A stretch of DNA of 53,154 bases from CAYZJV01 sp964482325 (GTDB lineage: Bacteria; Spirochaetota; Spirochaetia; Sphaerochaetales; Sphaerochaetaceae), in contig CAYZXD010000015.1 of the NCBI GenBank assembly GCA_964482325.1, positions 1 through 53,154 on the forward strand, written 5' to 3'. Positions 36,103-45,154 of the stretch are shown one piece after another. Within the stretch, counting starts at the first letter, position 1. Each line of letters begins with the position of its first letter. The notes beneath the pieces were generated by a model, which did no database searches, was not told the origin of the DNA, and worked only from the letters and a program-made list of their open reading frames with translations. The position numbers and the translations under genes were made by a program.

Positions 36103-36267
36103 CTAAAGCAGGATTTTTACTAAAACATCAACCGTCATGATTCCATCCGGTGAGATGGATATCTCGTATCCATAATCGGCAGGACTCTTTTTGAACCTCC
36201 CTAACAGTTTATCAAACGTATCTTTATCAATCAGATTATCCTCGAAGTTTCGTAATATAGTCTCCAT
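36103..36267 (-). CDS. 54-residue ORF, unknown
   Basis: A short open frame beginning METILRNFEDNLIDKDTFDK with an acidic then basic profile and ending MTVDVLVKILL, which has plausible codon use and beta-strand-like ending. It has no strong ribosome site, and its start codon coincides with the boundary of regulator repeat copy 2, so it may be the remnant tail or head of a gene broken when the module was placed. I do not recognise it. Confidence 0.3.
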   Translation of the reverse strand: METILRNFEDNLIDKDTFDKLLGRFKKSPADYGYEISISPDGIMTVDVLVKILL

Positions 36268-36513
36268 TCGACTTCTATTTCACACCATTTATCACTATTC
36301 AACGTTTCCTGAACAGCACAAATCGACTTAGCATGGGGAATCATTCATACTCTTAGCATGGCTCAGAGAGATATCATTGAAGAACGGAGAAGGAAAATCA
36401 CTGCCTACATCAACGAGAAAGGTCGTGCAGATATTCCTGAGCTTGTTGAAATTACTCAGTGAACGGAAGTGACTGTACGAAGAGACCTTGCCCATCTGGA
36501 AAAACTGGATTTT
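36266..36513 (+). repeat. Direct repeat, copy 2 (short, degenerate)
   Basis: About 245 bases match copies 1 and 3 across the promoter and the first 50 codons of the DeoR-family gene. The -35 box is changed (TCGACT for TTGACT) and an in-frame TGA replaces a serine codon after residue 34. Homology ends abruptly after the LEKLDF codons. Copy 2 separates the AbiE module from the ATPase module. Confidence 0.88.
36358..36513 (+). pseudogene. DeoR-family regulator, copy 2, dead fragment
   Basis: The frame reads MAQRDIIEERRRKITAYINE and continues to ELVEITQ, then TGA. Beyond the stop it keeps matching (TEVTVRRDLAHLEKLDF) before switching to unrelated sequence. Only part of the helix-turn-helix is encoded, so it is a relic. 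More substitutions than between copies 1 and 3 suggest that it is older or free of selection. Confidence 0.88.
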
Positions 36514-37044
36514 TTCTTCAGATTTCTGATGGGACTTGAACCCGTAGAATGAGATCTGCTGATGTTGATACCTAGAGACTTGAATTTGTCGATCAACAAA
36601 TTTGACGAACACATATCAATACTGACATGACCCAAGTAGCCCTGTTAGAAAACATTCAACTCTCCCCTCACACTATGTTTGATCTAGAAGAGAAGCATAC
36701 TACTACAATCGATAAGCAGTGAAAAACTATCACTCTGCCAGTATCCTAGCTACTTGTAATCCGATAGCGGATCAATTCTCTTTATCATCGGCAGTCCTAG
36801 ATGCAAAGTTATCCTGCCTGAGGTGATGAGAATTGATGCAATAACATTTACTTTGAACGAGAAATCATTTACATGTGGATTTCGTGGAAGTCCTACCTGG
36901 AAACCCATTTCATAAAATCATGCTCTGAGCATCAAAACCGCCACTTCCTATGGATTATATGAGATTCCTACCTAGTATCGATAAAAACCTGATTAATAAT
37001 ATATTTACCCTTATATTTATCATCTTATGTGCTATAATATGGCC
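36514..37044. other. Gene-free interval upstream of the ATPase
   Basis: No supported gene on either strand. It begins where regulator repeat copy 2 breaks off and grows AT-rich toward the ATPase promoter. TATAAT at 37033-37038 ends 6 bases before the ATG at 37045, again a leaderless arrangement. No convincing -35 box is visible. Confidence 0.45.
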
Positions 37045-38433
37045 ATGAAAAGAAAAGAAGAGGCATATTTATCTGAATGGTATCATAGGGCTAATCGCAA
37101 ACCACTTATCATCCGCGGCGCTAGACAAGTAGGAAAATCAACACTAGTCCGGCTATTCTGTCAACAACACAACCTTCAACTCATTGAACTAAATTTTGAA
37201 CAATCTTATGCATTGAAAAGTATATTTGACTCAAACGATCCTCTAAAAATCATCCAGACGTTAGAAATCACCCATAATGTAAGAATCAATTTAGATAAAG
37301 CAGTACTTTTTCTTGATGAGATTCAAGCAAACCCGTCAGCGATTCTCGCTCTTCGTTACTTTTATGAGCAAGTCCCGAAACTTGCAGTTATCGCTGCTGG
37401 TTCCCTATTAGAGTTTGCACTTGAAGAGTACAAACTATCCATGCCAGTTGGGAGAATTGAATATCTTTTCATGGGACCGATGACGTTCGAAGAGTTTCTT
37501 CATGCAATGGAAGCAACGCAACTACTTGGGTATCTCCAGACGTATTCGTTACCAGAGGACATACCGCATGCAATTCATGTATCAGCATTAAAATATCTGA
37601 GAACCTATTATTTGCTTGGGGGTATGCCAGAAGTAATAAAGACTTATAAAGAAACTCATTCCTTACTCGAAGCAGATCGTGTGAGATACTCTATTCTTAA
37701 TACATACCGAGATGATTTTGCAAAATATCATAGTCGGCTTGAGCTCAGTAAATTGCAAGAAGTCTTCGATAAGTTAGGAACAATAGTCGGAAAAAAAATA
37801 AAATACGTTGATATCCTTCCTCAAGAGAGAAGTATGGTTACCAATCGAATCCTTACTCTGTTCGAGCAAGCTAGAATCATATATAGAGCTTACCACTCTA
37901 GCGCCAACAACCTTCCTCTTAAAGCTGAGATAAATAGAAAAATTGCAAAAGGAGTCCTTTTAGATATAGGAATCTATCTCGCGTTACAGGGATTATCAAT
38001 TGAAAATATTTCTCAAGAAGAAGATGTATTCTTCTCCAATAAAGGCGAACTTGCTGAACAATTCATTGGACAGCACCTCCTGTATAGCCAACCGACTTAT
38101 ATGACTCCTGAACTCTATCATTGGCACAGGGAAAAAGCTCAATCAAACGCTGAAATCGATTATGTGATCCAACAGGGGAATTCTGTACTTCCTATTGAAG
38201 TAAAATCTGGTAAAACAGGAACACTACGGTCTTTACATACATTTATGGAATTGAAACAACTCACTATTGCCCTTCGTTTTTCTACTCATACACCATTGGT
38301 CGAGAAAGTGACATCAGCCCTACCAAACTCTCATTATCAGTTTACGCTCGTTAATCTGCCACTATACCTTGTAGGGCAAACGAAACGACTGATGCGTGAG
38401 GTTTTTAATACGTATAATCAAACAGAATCTTAG
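37045..38433 (+). CDS. AAA ATPase with DUF4143 domain
   Basis: About 462 residues. The N-terminal ATPase has Walker A GARQVGKST (residues 25-33), Walker B AVLFLDEIQ (about 88-96) and sensor-like IAAGSLLEFAL. The C-terminal DUF4143 part contains EIDYVIQQGNSVLPIEVKSG, which resembles a PD-(D/E)xK nuclease-like acidic site. Proteins of this kind are common in gut bacteria and are often mobile; their role is not established, though a defence or mobility role is suspected. The start ATG at 37045 follows a TATAAT by 6 bases (leaderless); an in-frame ATG at 37039 is the alternative. Confidence 0.85.
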   Translation: MKRKEEAYLSEWYHRANRKPLIIRGARQVGKSTLVRLFCQQHNLQLIELNFEQSYALKSIFDSNDPLKIIQTLEITHNVRINLDKAVLFLDEIQANPSAILALRYFYEQVPKLAVIAAGSLLEFALEEYKLSMPVGRIEYLFMGPMTFEEFLHAMEATQLLGYLQTYSLPEDIPHAIHVSALKYLRTYYLLGGMPEVIKTYKETHSLLEADRVRYSILNTYRDDFAKYHSRLELSKLQEVFDKLGTIVGKKIKYVDILPQERSMVTNRILTLFEQARIIYRAYHSSANNLPLKAEINRKIAKGVLLDIGIYLALQGLSIENISQEEDVFFSNKGELAEQFIGQHLLYSQPTYMTPELYHWHREKAQSNAEIDYVIQQGNSVLPIEVKSGKTGTLRSLHTFMELKQLTIALRFSTHTPLVEKVTSALPNSHYQFTLVNLPLYLVGQTKRLMREVFNTYNQTES

Positions 38434-38469
38434 ATATATCACAGCTTGAATCGGTGAATAATCATTCTC

Positions 38470-39251
38470 ATTTCATATTGCATATGATGCATACCTTTCG
38501 ACTCTTTTTCACACCATTTATCACTATGCAACGTTTCTTGAACAGCACAAATTGACTTAGCATGGGGAATCATTCATACTCTTAGTATGGCTCAGAGAGA
38601 TATCATTGAAGAACGGAGAAGGAAAATCACTGCCTATATCAACGAGAAAGGGCGTGCAGATATTCCTGAGCTGGTTGAAATCACTCAGTCAACAGATGTG
38701 ACTGTACGAAGAGACCTTGCCCATCTGGAAAAACTGGATTTGTTGATCAGAACCCATGGTGGGGCAGTGAAAAATGAGAATAAAAAGTCGATTTGGCAAA
38801 CATCCTCAGTATCAAGCAGACTTGAGAAGAACAGAGAACAGAAATTCAGAATTGCTGCTTTTGCAGCTACGCTGATCAAGGACAATGAAAGTCTCATGAT
38901 AGATGGAGGGAGTACCACTCAGATCTTCTCTTCATACCTCAAGGAAAAACAGAACCTGTTAATCGTAACGAATGCCCCGGGCATTGCAGAGATTCTCCTT
39001 GATAACGAAACAAGCAGGATTATCCAGATTGGCGGGGAACTGATACGGGATACTCATCAGGCCGCTGGACCGGATGCGGAAGCTCATATCCACCGGTATC
39101 ATGTCGATAAGAGTATTATCAGTGTGTCGGGGGCAGATCCTGATTATGGCTGTTTTGCTGCAATTCCTCTTGAAGCGAGTCTCAAGCGCGCTATGATTAA
39201 ACAATCACGCGAATCAATTCTCTTGATTGACAGTTCAAAATTTGAAAGGAA
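38470..39251 (+). repeat. Direct repeat, copy 3 (intact regulator)
   Basis: It matches copy 1 from ATTTCATATT through codon 221 with very few changes and then continues into the complete gene. Just upstream, 38441-38469 (ATATCACAGCTTGAATCGGTG to ATTCT) also resembles 36074-36105, so both modules end with the same 30-base sequence before the regulator repeat. Confidence 0.92.
38552..38580 (+). promoter_or_regulatory. Promoter of the intact regulator (leaderless type)
   Basis: TTGACT (38552-38557), 17-base spacer, CATACT (38575-38580), then ATG at 38587. No ribosome site fits between, so the message is probably leaderless. Confidence 0.65.
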
Positions 39252-39369
39252 GGCACTGTGTTTTGCTTTCGAATTCAGAGCTTTCGACACCGTCGTAACT
39301 GACTCGAACATCAGCAAACAAACAGCGGAACGCCTGATACAACACGATATCAAACTCTATATCGTATAG
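38587..39369 (+). CDS. DeoR/GlpR-family transcriptional regulator (complete copy)
   Basis: A 260-residue repressor. Residues 5-57 are the DeoR helix-turn-helix (ITAYINEKGRADIPELVEIT, then STDVTVRRDLAHLEKL). The effector domain has MIDGGSTTQIF, VTNAPGIAEIL, IIQIGGEL and SGADPDYGCFAAIP, as in proteins sensing sugar phosphates, and ends DTVVTDSNISKQTAERL. The gene ends one base before the convergent end of the sugar operon (39371-46847), whose aldolase, kinase and transketolase make sugar phosphates; it is the obvious candidate regulator. Confidence 0.9.
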   Translation: MAQRDIIEERRRKITAYINEKGRADIPELVEITQSTDVTVRRDLAHLEKLDLLIRTHGGAVKNENKKSIWQTSSVSSRLEKNREQKFRIAAFAATLIKDNESLMIDGGSTTQIFSSYLKEKQNLLIVTNAPGIAEILLDNETSRIIQIGGELIRDTHQAAGPDAEAHIHRYHVDKSIISVSGADPDYGCFAAIPLEASLKRAMIKQSRESILLIDSSKFERKALCFAFEFRAFDTVVTDSNISKQTAERLIQHDIKLYIV

Positions 39370-39370
39370 A

Positions 39371-41035
39371 TCAGAGCATGATCTCCCCATCTTTGGAAAA
39401 CTTATTGAATACCAGCAATGAAATCACGGTAAAGATCATCAGGATGGTTGAAAGCGCACAAGCTCTCCCGTCAGCACCTTTTGCAACCATGCTGTAGATA
39501 GCAACATTGAGTGTCTGAGTCCTGAACGAGTACAGCAGGATTGAAGAAGAGAGTTCAGTGATCAGGGTGACCCAGCTCATAATTGCTCCTGCAAAAATTC
39601 CATTGAGCATCATCGGAACGGTGATTTTGGCCAGTATTTTGATTTTTCCTGCCCCTAGGGATTCCGCCGCTTCATCTATGGATAGTGGAATCTGCGACAG
39701 AATTGCCACTGATGATCGAATCGTATAGGGAATCCTCCTGATTACCATGGCAATGACCATAATCGTTGCTGTACCGACAAGCGGCATATACGGGTTATTG
39801 AATGAGGTAATAAGCGAAATACCCACAACTGCCCCCGGGATGATATAGGGAATCATTGAGAGCGAATCAATCACAGCATTCGCCATGTTTCTTCTACGCA
39901 CCACCAGGTAGGAGATGAGAATCGCCATCACGACGATAATGATCAACGCCATGCCACAGATGCGAAGCGTATTCCAGATAGCTCCACTCATATTGCTGAA
40001 TACCTGCTGGTAGCTTTTCAGCGAGTAGCCTTCCAGAAACACAATACCGGCACTGCTAGTCGTTCTAAATGAGAGATAGATCAGATACGCTTGGGGTAAC
40101 AACGAAATTGCAACCACTCCATACGCATAGAGGTGAATGAAAAAGTTGCCGACCGGACGAGCTTTCTTTCGTTCGATACTATGCATTGCATTGATTGAAA
40201 AACTATGCCGATGGGATAAGTATCGCTGCACAAGGAAAAAGAACAAGGTGATAATGATGGCTATAACACTGATTGCGGAAGCAAAGTTTTCATTCGTACC
40301 CACTTCTCCGATATACTGGTTATAGATGATGACGGGGAAGGTCATATATCCTTCACCGATCATTAACGGGGTACCGAAATCGGCTAGGGCTCTCATGAAC
40401 ACCATCATGGATGCAGCGAGGATTGATGGCATACACAGCGGAAGTACTACCACAAAGAATCGTTTAATGCCTGAGCATCCCATGTTCTCAGAAGCTTCCA
40501 GCAGTGAGTTGTCCACATTCTTCAAGGCTCCTGATACATAGAGGAATACCAGCGGGAAGAGCTTTGTGGTCAGCACGAGAAGGATACCATTGAAGCCGTA
40601 GATACTCGGTATTGAATACCCGAAAACATCTTGGATGAAGGTCGTGATCGTACCCGCTCGACCAAGGAGCAGTATCCATGCATAGGCTCCGATGAAGGGT
40701 GCAGACATGCAGCTCAGTATGATCAGCAATTGCAGCAGCTTACGCCCTTTCACCTCATACATGGTATAGAGGTAGGCTAACGGAGTTCCCACAATTACTG
40801 CTGCCAGACCGGTTGATATCGCAATTTTAAAGCTGTTGATCAGTGTCTGATAATAGTAGGGTTCACTGAAGAATTGCCGAATATATCTGAGAGAAAACCG
40901 TCCTGTTGTCTCGTCAACAACCGACTGACGTGCCACTGATGACAGCGGATACACCATAAAGAGGATGTAGAGACCAAGGATCACAAAACTGATGATCAGC
41001 CAAAAATCATTTCGTAGTTTTCGTATCTTAATCAT
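39371..41035 (-). CDS. Fused double permease of an AfuB/FbpB-type ABC importer
   Basis: 554 residues with two homologous six-helix halves. Each has the inner-membrane permease EAA loop that docks on the ATPase: EASENMGCSGIKRFFVVVLP in the first half and EAAESLGAGKIKILAKITVP in the second. Such single-chain dimeric permeases are typical of the iron/AfuABC/phosphonate subgroup. GGAG is 6 bases before the ATG. Last gene of the operon. Confidence 0.9.
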   Translation of the reverse strand: MIKIRKLRNDFWLIISFVILGLYILFMVYPLSSVARQSVVDETTGRFSLRYIRQFFSEPYYYQTLINSFKIAISTGLAAVIVGTPLAYLYTMYEVKGRKLLQLLIILSCMSAPFIGAYAWILLLGRAGTITTFIQDVFGYSIPSIYGFNGILLVLTTKLFPLVFLYVSGALKNVDNSLLEASENMGCSGIKRFFVVVLPLCMPSILAASMMVFMRALADFGTPLMIGEGYMTFPVIIYNQYIGEVGTNENFASAISVIAIIITLFFFLVQRYLSHRHSFSINAMHSIERKKARPVGNFFIHLYAYGVVAISLLPQAYLIYLSFRTTSSAGIVFLEGYSLKSYQQVFSNMSGAIWNTLRICGMALIIIVVMAILISYLVVRRRNMANAVIDSLSMIPYIIPGAVVGISLITSFNNPYMPLVGTATIMVIAMVIRRIPYTIRSSVAILSQIPLSIDEAAESLGAGKIKILAKITVPMMLNGIFAGAIMSWVTLITELSSSILLYSFRTQTLNVAIYSMVAKGADGRACALSTILMIFTVISLLVFNKFSKDGEIML

Positions 41036-41045
41036 GCCTGCTCCG

Positions 41046-42143
41046 TTACCTGACTAAGGATGTCAAACCATCTTCAGTGAACACATTGATTTTCTCGGCC
41101 TTAATGGTCAGACCGATTAAGGTTCCGTTCTCAATGATATCATTGATCAATGATTCCTGAATGATTTCAATCCGCTCTTCGTTGTCCAACTCAACCATAT
41201 AGTGCGTGTTGAGTCCAAGAAATGTCGAATAGGCAACGGTTGCCCTGAGACATTTCTTCTTCTCATCGTGTAGCACATTCTGTATCACCAGTTCCTCAGG
41301 TCTGACCGAAACAACCACTTTCAGGCCAGGTTCCACCTCCTTAAGGTTGGTCATGGGAAGTCTGTATCCCTGGTCGAAGATAATTCCTTCAGTATCTTCA
41401 TCCCGGTAGATTTCAGCATGCATAATGTTGGTTCGACCAAGAAACGTTGCCACAAATAGGTTTGCAGGGCGTTGATACAGTGCTTTCGGCGTACCGATCT
41501 GCTGAATACGTCCATGATCCATGACTGCTATACGATCACTGACAGCCATGGCTTCTTCCTGATCATGGGTGACATATACGGTGGTGATACGAAGTCGGTT
41601 CTGAATTTCCTTGATGACATCTCGCATCTCAACACGCAGCTTCGCATCAAGATTTGAAAGCGGTTCATCCATCAGGAGAACCTCGGGTTCGATCGCTAAT
41701 GCCCGGGCAAGAGCTACCCGCTGTTGTTGTCCTCCGGACAGTTTTTCCGGAATCCGATCAGCATATTCTTCTATTCTCATCAGACGGATAAATTTTGTTG
41801 TCTGTTCTTGGATGGTCTCTTTATCCAGTTTCCGGTTGGTAAGACCAAACGCTACATTTTTCCGTACGGTGAGATGAGGAAAAATGGCATAGTTCTGGAA
41901 TACCATGCCGATGTTTCGCTTAGCGGGTTCGAGATCGTTAATGAGGCGATCACCAAAATAGAACTCACCTCCTTCGATGGTATTGAATCCTGCAATCATC
42001 CTGAGCAGTGTTGTTTTCCCACACCCTGATGGGCCGAGCAGTGTGAAAAATTCACCCCGCGCAATATCGAGAGAAATGTCGTGAATTGCGACAAAGTCCC
42101 CATACTTTTTCATTGCGTTTCTGATTTTGATCCAATAGTCCAT
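41046..42143 (-). CDS. ABC importer ATPase (AfuC/PotA-like)
   Basis: Walker A GPSGCGKTT, Q-loop VFQNYAIFPHLTV, signature LSGGQQQR, Walker B VLLMDEPLSNLD and the H-loop VYVTHDQEEA are all present. A C-terminal TOBE-like regulatory region of about 110 residues follows. The ATG at 42143 is used since GGAG is 7 bases upstream; the one at 42149 is too close. Ten bases separate it from the permease gene. It energises import with the next gene. Confidence 0.93.
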   Translation of the reverse strand: MDYWIKIRNAMKKYGDFVAIHDISLDIARGEFFTLLGPSGCGKTTLLRMIAGFNTIEGGEFYFGDRLINDLEPAKRNIGMVFQNYAIFPHLTVRKNVAFGLTNRKLDKETIQEQTTKFIRLMRIEEYADRIPEKLSGGQQQRVALARALAIEPEVLLMDEPLSNLDAKLRVEMRDVIKEIQNRLRITTVYVTHDQEEAMAVSDRIAVMDHGRIQQIGTPKALYQRPANLFVATFLGRTNIMHAEIYRDEDTEGIIFDQGYRLPMTNLKEVEPGLKVVVSVRPEELVIQNVLHDEKKKCLRATVAYSTFLGLNTHYMVELDNEERIEIIQESLINDIIENGTLIGLTIKAEKINVFTEDGLTSLVR

Positions 42144-42211
42144 CCACATTCTCCTGCCTGTAGTTGGTAGCCCTACCCGAGGGCAAGGCTACCGTAAAGT
42201 ACCTCATTAAC

Positions 42212-43255
42212 CTATCGAGTTCCGTACTGTGCCCAGTAGGAGTTCCACTTTTCAGAGATATCTCCTTTGTGCACTGCGAGTGCTTCAGTGTCAGCAACCT
42301 TCATATTAATCGTATCGAGATCCACCATGTTGGGGCTCCCTCCAGCGAGTTTGACGGTAGTTGCCGGGCGAGCTCCGCTATCAAGGTAGCACTTCTGCCC
42401 CTCTTCACTTTGCAGGAAGTCGATGAACAGCTTAGCGTTTTCCATATTCTTTGCTCCCTCGATGATCGCTGAAGCAAATCCGACAGAAGTAGTACCCTCT
42501 TCCCAGAAAGCAGCATGTGCTCCGGTGGAACCGCCGTCAAGAAGCTGAATTACTATGGGTTCATAGGTAAGACCAACGGCATACTCACCGGCAAATGTTG
42601 CCTTAGGAGGTGTGGAGGATGAACTCACCACTACCAGGCCGTTCTGCATCAGTTTTGCAATATAATCCCATGCGTCGGGACTGTCCCATCCACCAAAATC
42701 GGTAAGCAGGCACTGCAGATTGTTCCAGGCAGAAGAGGAAGCGGTCGGATTAGCTGTTGCAATCTTTCCTTTCAGTTTCGGATCAAGCAGTGATGCCCAG
42801 CTGTCGACCTTCACGCCAAGTTCCTTCTCAAGGGCTGTGTTGACAATCAGACAGGGAATCTGAATGTCATGAAAGCTGAGCTTTCCTGAAGTATTCTCGT
42901 ACCCCGGCTGCATCAGGTGATCATTTGCACTGACATACGATGCAAAATATTCACCATACTCAGCAAGATCTCCATACTGCAATCCACCGTACATGACATC
43001 AGCTTGAGGATTTGCCGCTTCGGCCTTAATCCTTGCTTTGCTTTCACCTGCTCCACCATAGGTGTTATACACCTTGATATCGGGATACAGCTTGTTGAAT
43101 GCTTCAATTGTCATGTCATATTGTGCATCGGCAACCGTAGTATACAGGATGAGTTCGCCGGATCCGCCCGATTTTTCCGCCTCTGCGGCTCCAGCTGCGA
43201 ACACACATGTCATTGTGACAAGAGCGATAAGCAACATACATACAGCTTTTCTCAT
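42212..43255 (-). CDS. Extracellular solute-binding protein (AfuA-like)
   Basis: A signal peptide (MRKAVCMLLIALVTMTCVFA, then AGAAEA) leads to a class II periplasmic-binding fold with LILYTTVADAQYDMTIEAF near its start, NPQADVMYGG and KLKGKIATANPTASSSAW. This branch includes iron-binding proteins and the AfuA protein, which binds hexose phosphates. The iron-binding tyrosine pair of FbpA is not apparent; Ser-rich SSSA and VVVSSSSTPP segments could bind a phosphate. Since the rest of the operon makes sugar phosphates, sugar-phosphate import is preferred over iron (inference). Confidence 0.82.
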   Translation of the reverse strand: MRKAVCMLLIALVTMTCVFAAGAAEAEKSGGSGELILYTTVADAQYDMTIEAFNKLYPDIKVYNTYGGAGESKARIKAEAANPQADVMYGGLQYGDLAEYGEYFASYVSANDHLMQPGYENTSGKLSFHDIQIPCLIVNTALEKELGVKVDSWASLLDPKLKGKIATANPTASSSAWNNLQCLLTDFGGWDSPDAWDYIAKLMQNGLVVVSSSSTPPKATFAGEYAVGLTYEPIVIQLLDGGSTGAHAAFWEEGTTSVGFASAIIEGAKNMENAKLFIDFLQSEEGQKCYLDSGARPATTVKLAGGSPNMVDLDTINMKVADTEALAVHKGDISEKWNSYWAQYGTR

Positions 43256-43293
43256 ACCATTACTCCTTTTTTATACCAACATCGCCTGCAGAG

Positions 43294-44214
43294 CTAGTTG
43301 GCTCGTTTCATTAAGGCAACAATTTCCTCTCGGCTCGGAATTCCTGCCCTTCCTCCTGTTTTAGTACATTTCAACGCTGCCGCTGCACTGGCAAAGATGA
43401 TGCTCGATCGCACATCCATGTGATCCAGATGAGCAGCAAGAAATGCTCCGTGAAAAACATCCCCTGCTCCGGTGGTATCAACCACACCTGCGATGGGTAT
43501 TGCTGCGAACTCTTCGTAGTTTCCGTCGATAACGGCAGCACATCCCCTGCTGCCGCGGGTACCGATAACAATCTGTGGACCCCAAGTCGATATCTCCATT
43601 AACGCTTCCTTAAGAGTTGGCTTCAGAGAAACCCGTAAGGGATACTTGAGATTCATGATCAAGATATCAGCCATGGACGCAAGTTCTCGGTTTTTCCGGT
43701 TGTCCAACTGCATCGAACAGCCATCAAGGGATACGATCACCCCTGCTTTTCGCCCTATTTCTGCAGCTTTTCGCGCATTTTCCCAATGCGTTCCATCAAG
43801 ATGAACAATCTGAGCATCTTCGATGCTCCGTTCAAGATCTGCTGTCCAGTGTACTGGGGGATTGGTATCCCGCTGAGGGAATTTGGTCCTTGATCCGGTT
43901 GCAGGATTGACCATTACAAATGACTGCAGACCATCGCAATCAGCACGTCTGATTAACCCGTCGGTTAAGACACCTTCTTTGGCGAAGATATCAAGAATGG
44001 TATCACTGACACGATCAAATCCGAGGTTCCCGATAAAAGCGGTGGGAACACCGAGACGGCTAGCTGCGGCACATGCTGTGGCAACTGCGCCTCCTCCCTG
44101 TTCGGAAATCGAGGTGATGTGAGTTGAATCGTCTTCTGCGGGGTAGTGTTCAACGGTACATACCTGATCCAGACAACTGTACCCTACGCCGACAAGTTGC
44201 ACTTTCGTTTTCAT
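43294..44214 (-). CDS. PfkB-family carbohydrate kinase
   Basis: Signature 2 DTTGAGDVFHGAFLA holds the catalytic Asp near residue 250. The N-terminal GVGYSCLDQVCTVEHYPAED and the glycine-rich SEQGGGAVATACAAASRLG form signature 1. At 306 residues it is a normal ribokinase-type enzyme phosphorylating a sugar or sugar phosphate with ATP. Its substrate is unknown; the combination with transketolase and aldolase suggests a ketose (phosphate). The ATG lies one base after the transketolase stop. Confidence 0.9.
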   Translation of the reverse strand: MKTKVQLVGVGYSCLDQVCTVEHYPAEDDSTHITSISEQGGGAVATACAAASRLGVPTAFIGNLGFDRVSDTILDIFAKEGVLTDGLIRRADCDGLQSFVMVNPATGSRTKFPQRDTNPPVHWTADLERSIEDAQIVHLDGTHWENARKAAEIGRKAGVIVSLDGCSMQLDNRKNRELASMADILIMNLKYPLRVSLKPTLKEALMEISTWGPQIVIGTRGSRGCAAVIDGNYEEFAAIPIAGVVDTTGAGDVFHGAFLAAHLDHMDVRSSIIFASAAAALKCTKTGGRAGIPSREEIVALMKRAN

Positions 44215-44215
44215 C

Positions 44216-45154
44216 TTATCGTCCTACAACCCTCCTGGCCTTTGCTGCAATTGCTTCAGGAGTAATCCCATAGGATTCAAGCAATACTGCAGTTGCTCCC
44301 GATTGACCGAAGCGGTCCTCAATTGCCACCCGTTCGAAGGTGATGTTGTTCTCCTGGACCAAAGTGGCAGCCACAGCTTCTGATAATCCTCCATACCGGT
44401 TGGCCTCTTCACATACTACCACATGCCCATCACAGGAACGTACTTCTTTTATAACAGCTTCATGGTCAAGAGGCTTGATCGTATGTATGTTCAGAATACT
44501 CGCCTGAAGGCCCTCGACAGCAAGCATTTCAGCAGCTTTGCATGCCAATATCGTCATCATGCCGGTTGCGATGATGCAGACATCTTTTCCTGTCCGCAAT
44601 TTCTGAGCTTTCCCCAGTTCCAGTTCATCATCAGCAGTGGTGACATTCTCCACCGGCTCTCGTGAGGTTCTTACATATACCGGCCCCTGATGGTAATACA
44701 TCAAAGATGCCATCTTCTTAGCCTGATGATAATCACAGGGAGAAAGTACCACCATATTCGGCAGTGCCCGCATCAGTGCCAGATCAGCAATTCCCTGATG
44801 GGAACCGCCATCGGCTGCTGCAGTAATTCCTGTGTGACTGCCGACAATTTTTACATTTATCTGTGAGTACGCTACAGCATTTCGAATAATTTCAAAGCCC
44901 CGTCCGGTGATAAACACCGCCATTGAAGAACAGAATGGAACGAGACCGACACGGGCGAGCCCGGCAGAAATTCCTACAAGGTTCTGCTCAGCGATTCCCA
45001 CGTCGATATACCGGTCTGGATAGGCTTTCTTGAAAAGGAATGACCCGGTAGCTGATCCAAGGTCTGCATCAACGGCATATATCTCTTCATGCTCTGCAGC
45101 AAGAGCAACCAGGCCATCATAGAATCCATAGCGTGTAGCGATTTTTTCAGCCAT
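44216..45154 (-). CDS. Transketolase, C-terminal subunit
   Basis: It carries the pyrimidine-binding and C-terminal domains: VGIAEQNLVGISAGLARVG with the catalytic Glu that activates thiamine diphosphate, GSHTGITAAADGGSHQGIAD, and SCDGHVVVCEEANRYGGLSEAV. Split transketolases work as a heterotetramer with the N-terminal chain encoded just upstream; the two genes overlap by eight bases. GGGGTG precedes the ATG. Confidence 0.93.
   Translation of the reverse strand: MAEKIATRYGFYDGLVALAAEHEEIYAVDADLGSATGSFLFKKAYPDRYIDVGIAEQNLVGISAGLARVGLVPFCSSMAVFITGRGFEIIRNAVAYSQINVKIVGSHTGITAAADGGSHQGIADLALMRALPNMVVLSPCDYHQAKKMASLMYYHQGPVYVRTSREPVENVTTADDELELGKAQKLRTGKDVCIIATGMMTILACKAAEMLAVEGLQASILNIHTIKPLDHEAVIKEVRSCDGHVVVCEEANRYGGLSEAVAATLVQENNITFERVAIEDRFGQSGATAVLLESYGITPEAIAAKARRVVGR

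Noticed and set aside
36328..36612. 94-residue minus-strand frame over regulator repeat copy 2
   Set aside because: Most of it is the antisense of the regulator fragment; the rest has no recognisable content.
33643..39251. Reading the repeats as a CRISPR-like or other short-repeat array
   Set aside because: There are only three copies, each hundreds of bases long and containing a gene; spacers are whole gene modules, not short unique units.
42212..43255. Binding protein as a ferric-iron uptake protein
   Set aside because: Family resemblance alone supports this; no consecutive tyrosine pair is visible and the operon is otherwise sugar-phosphate enzymes.
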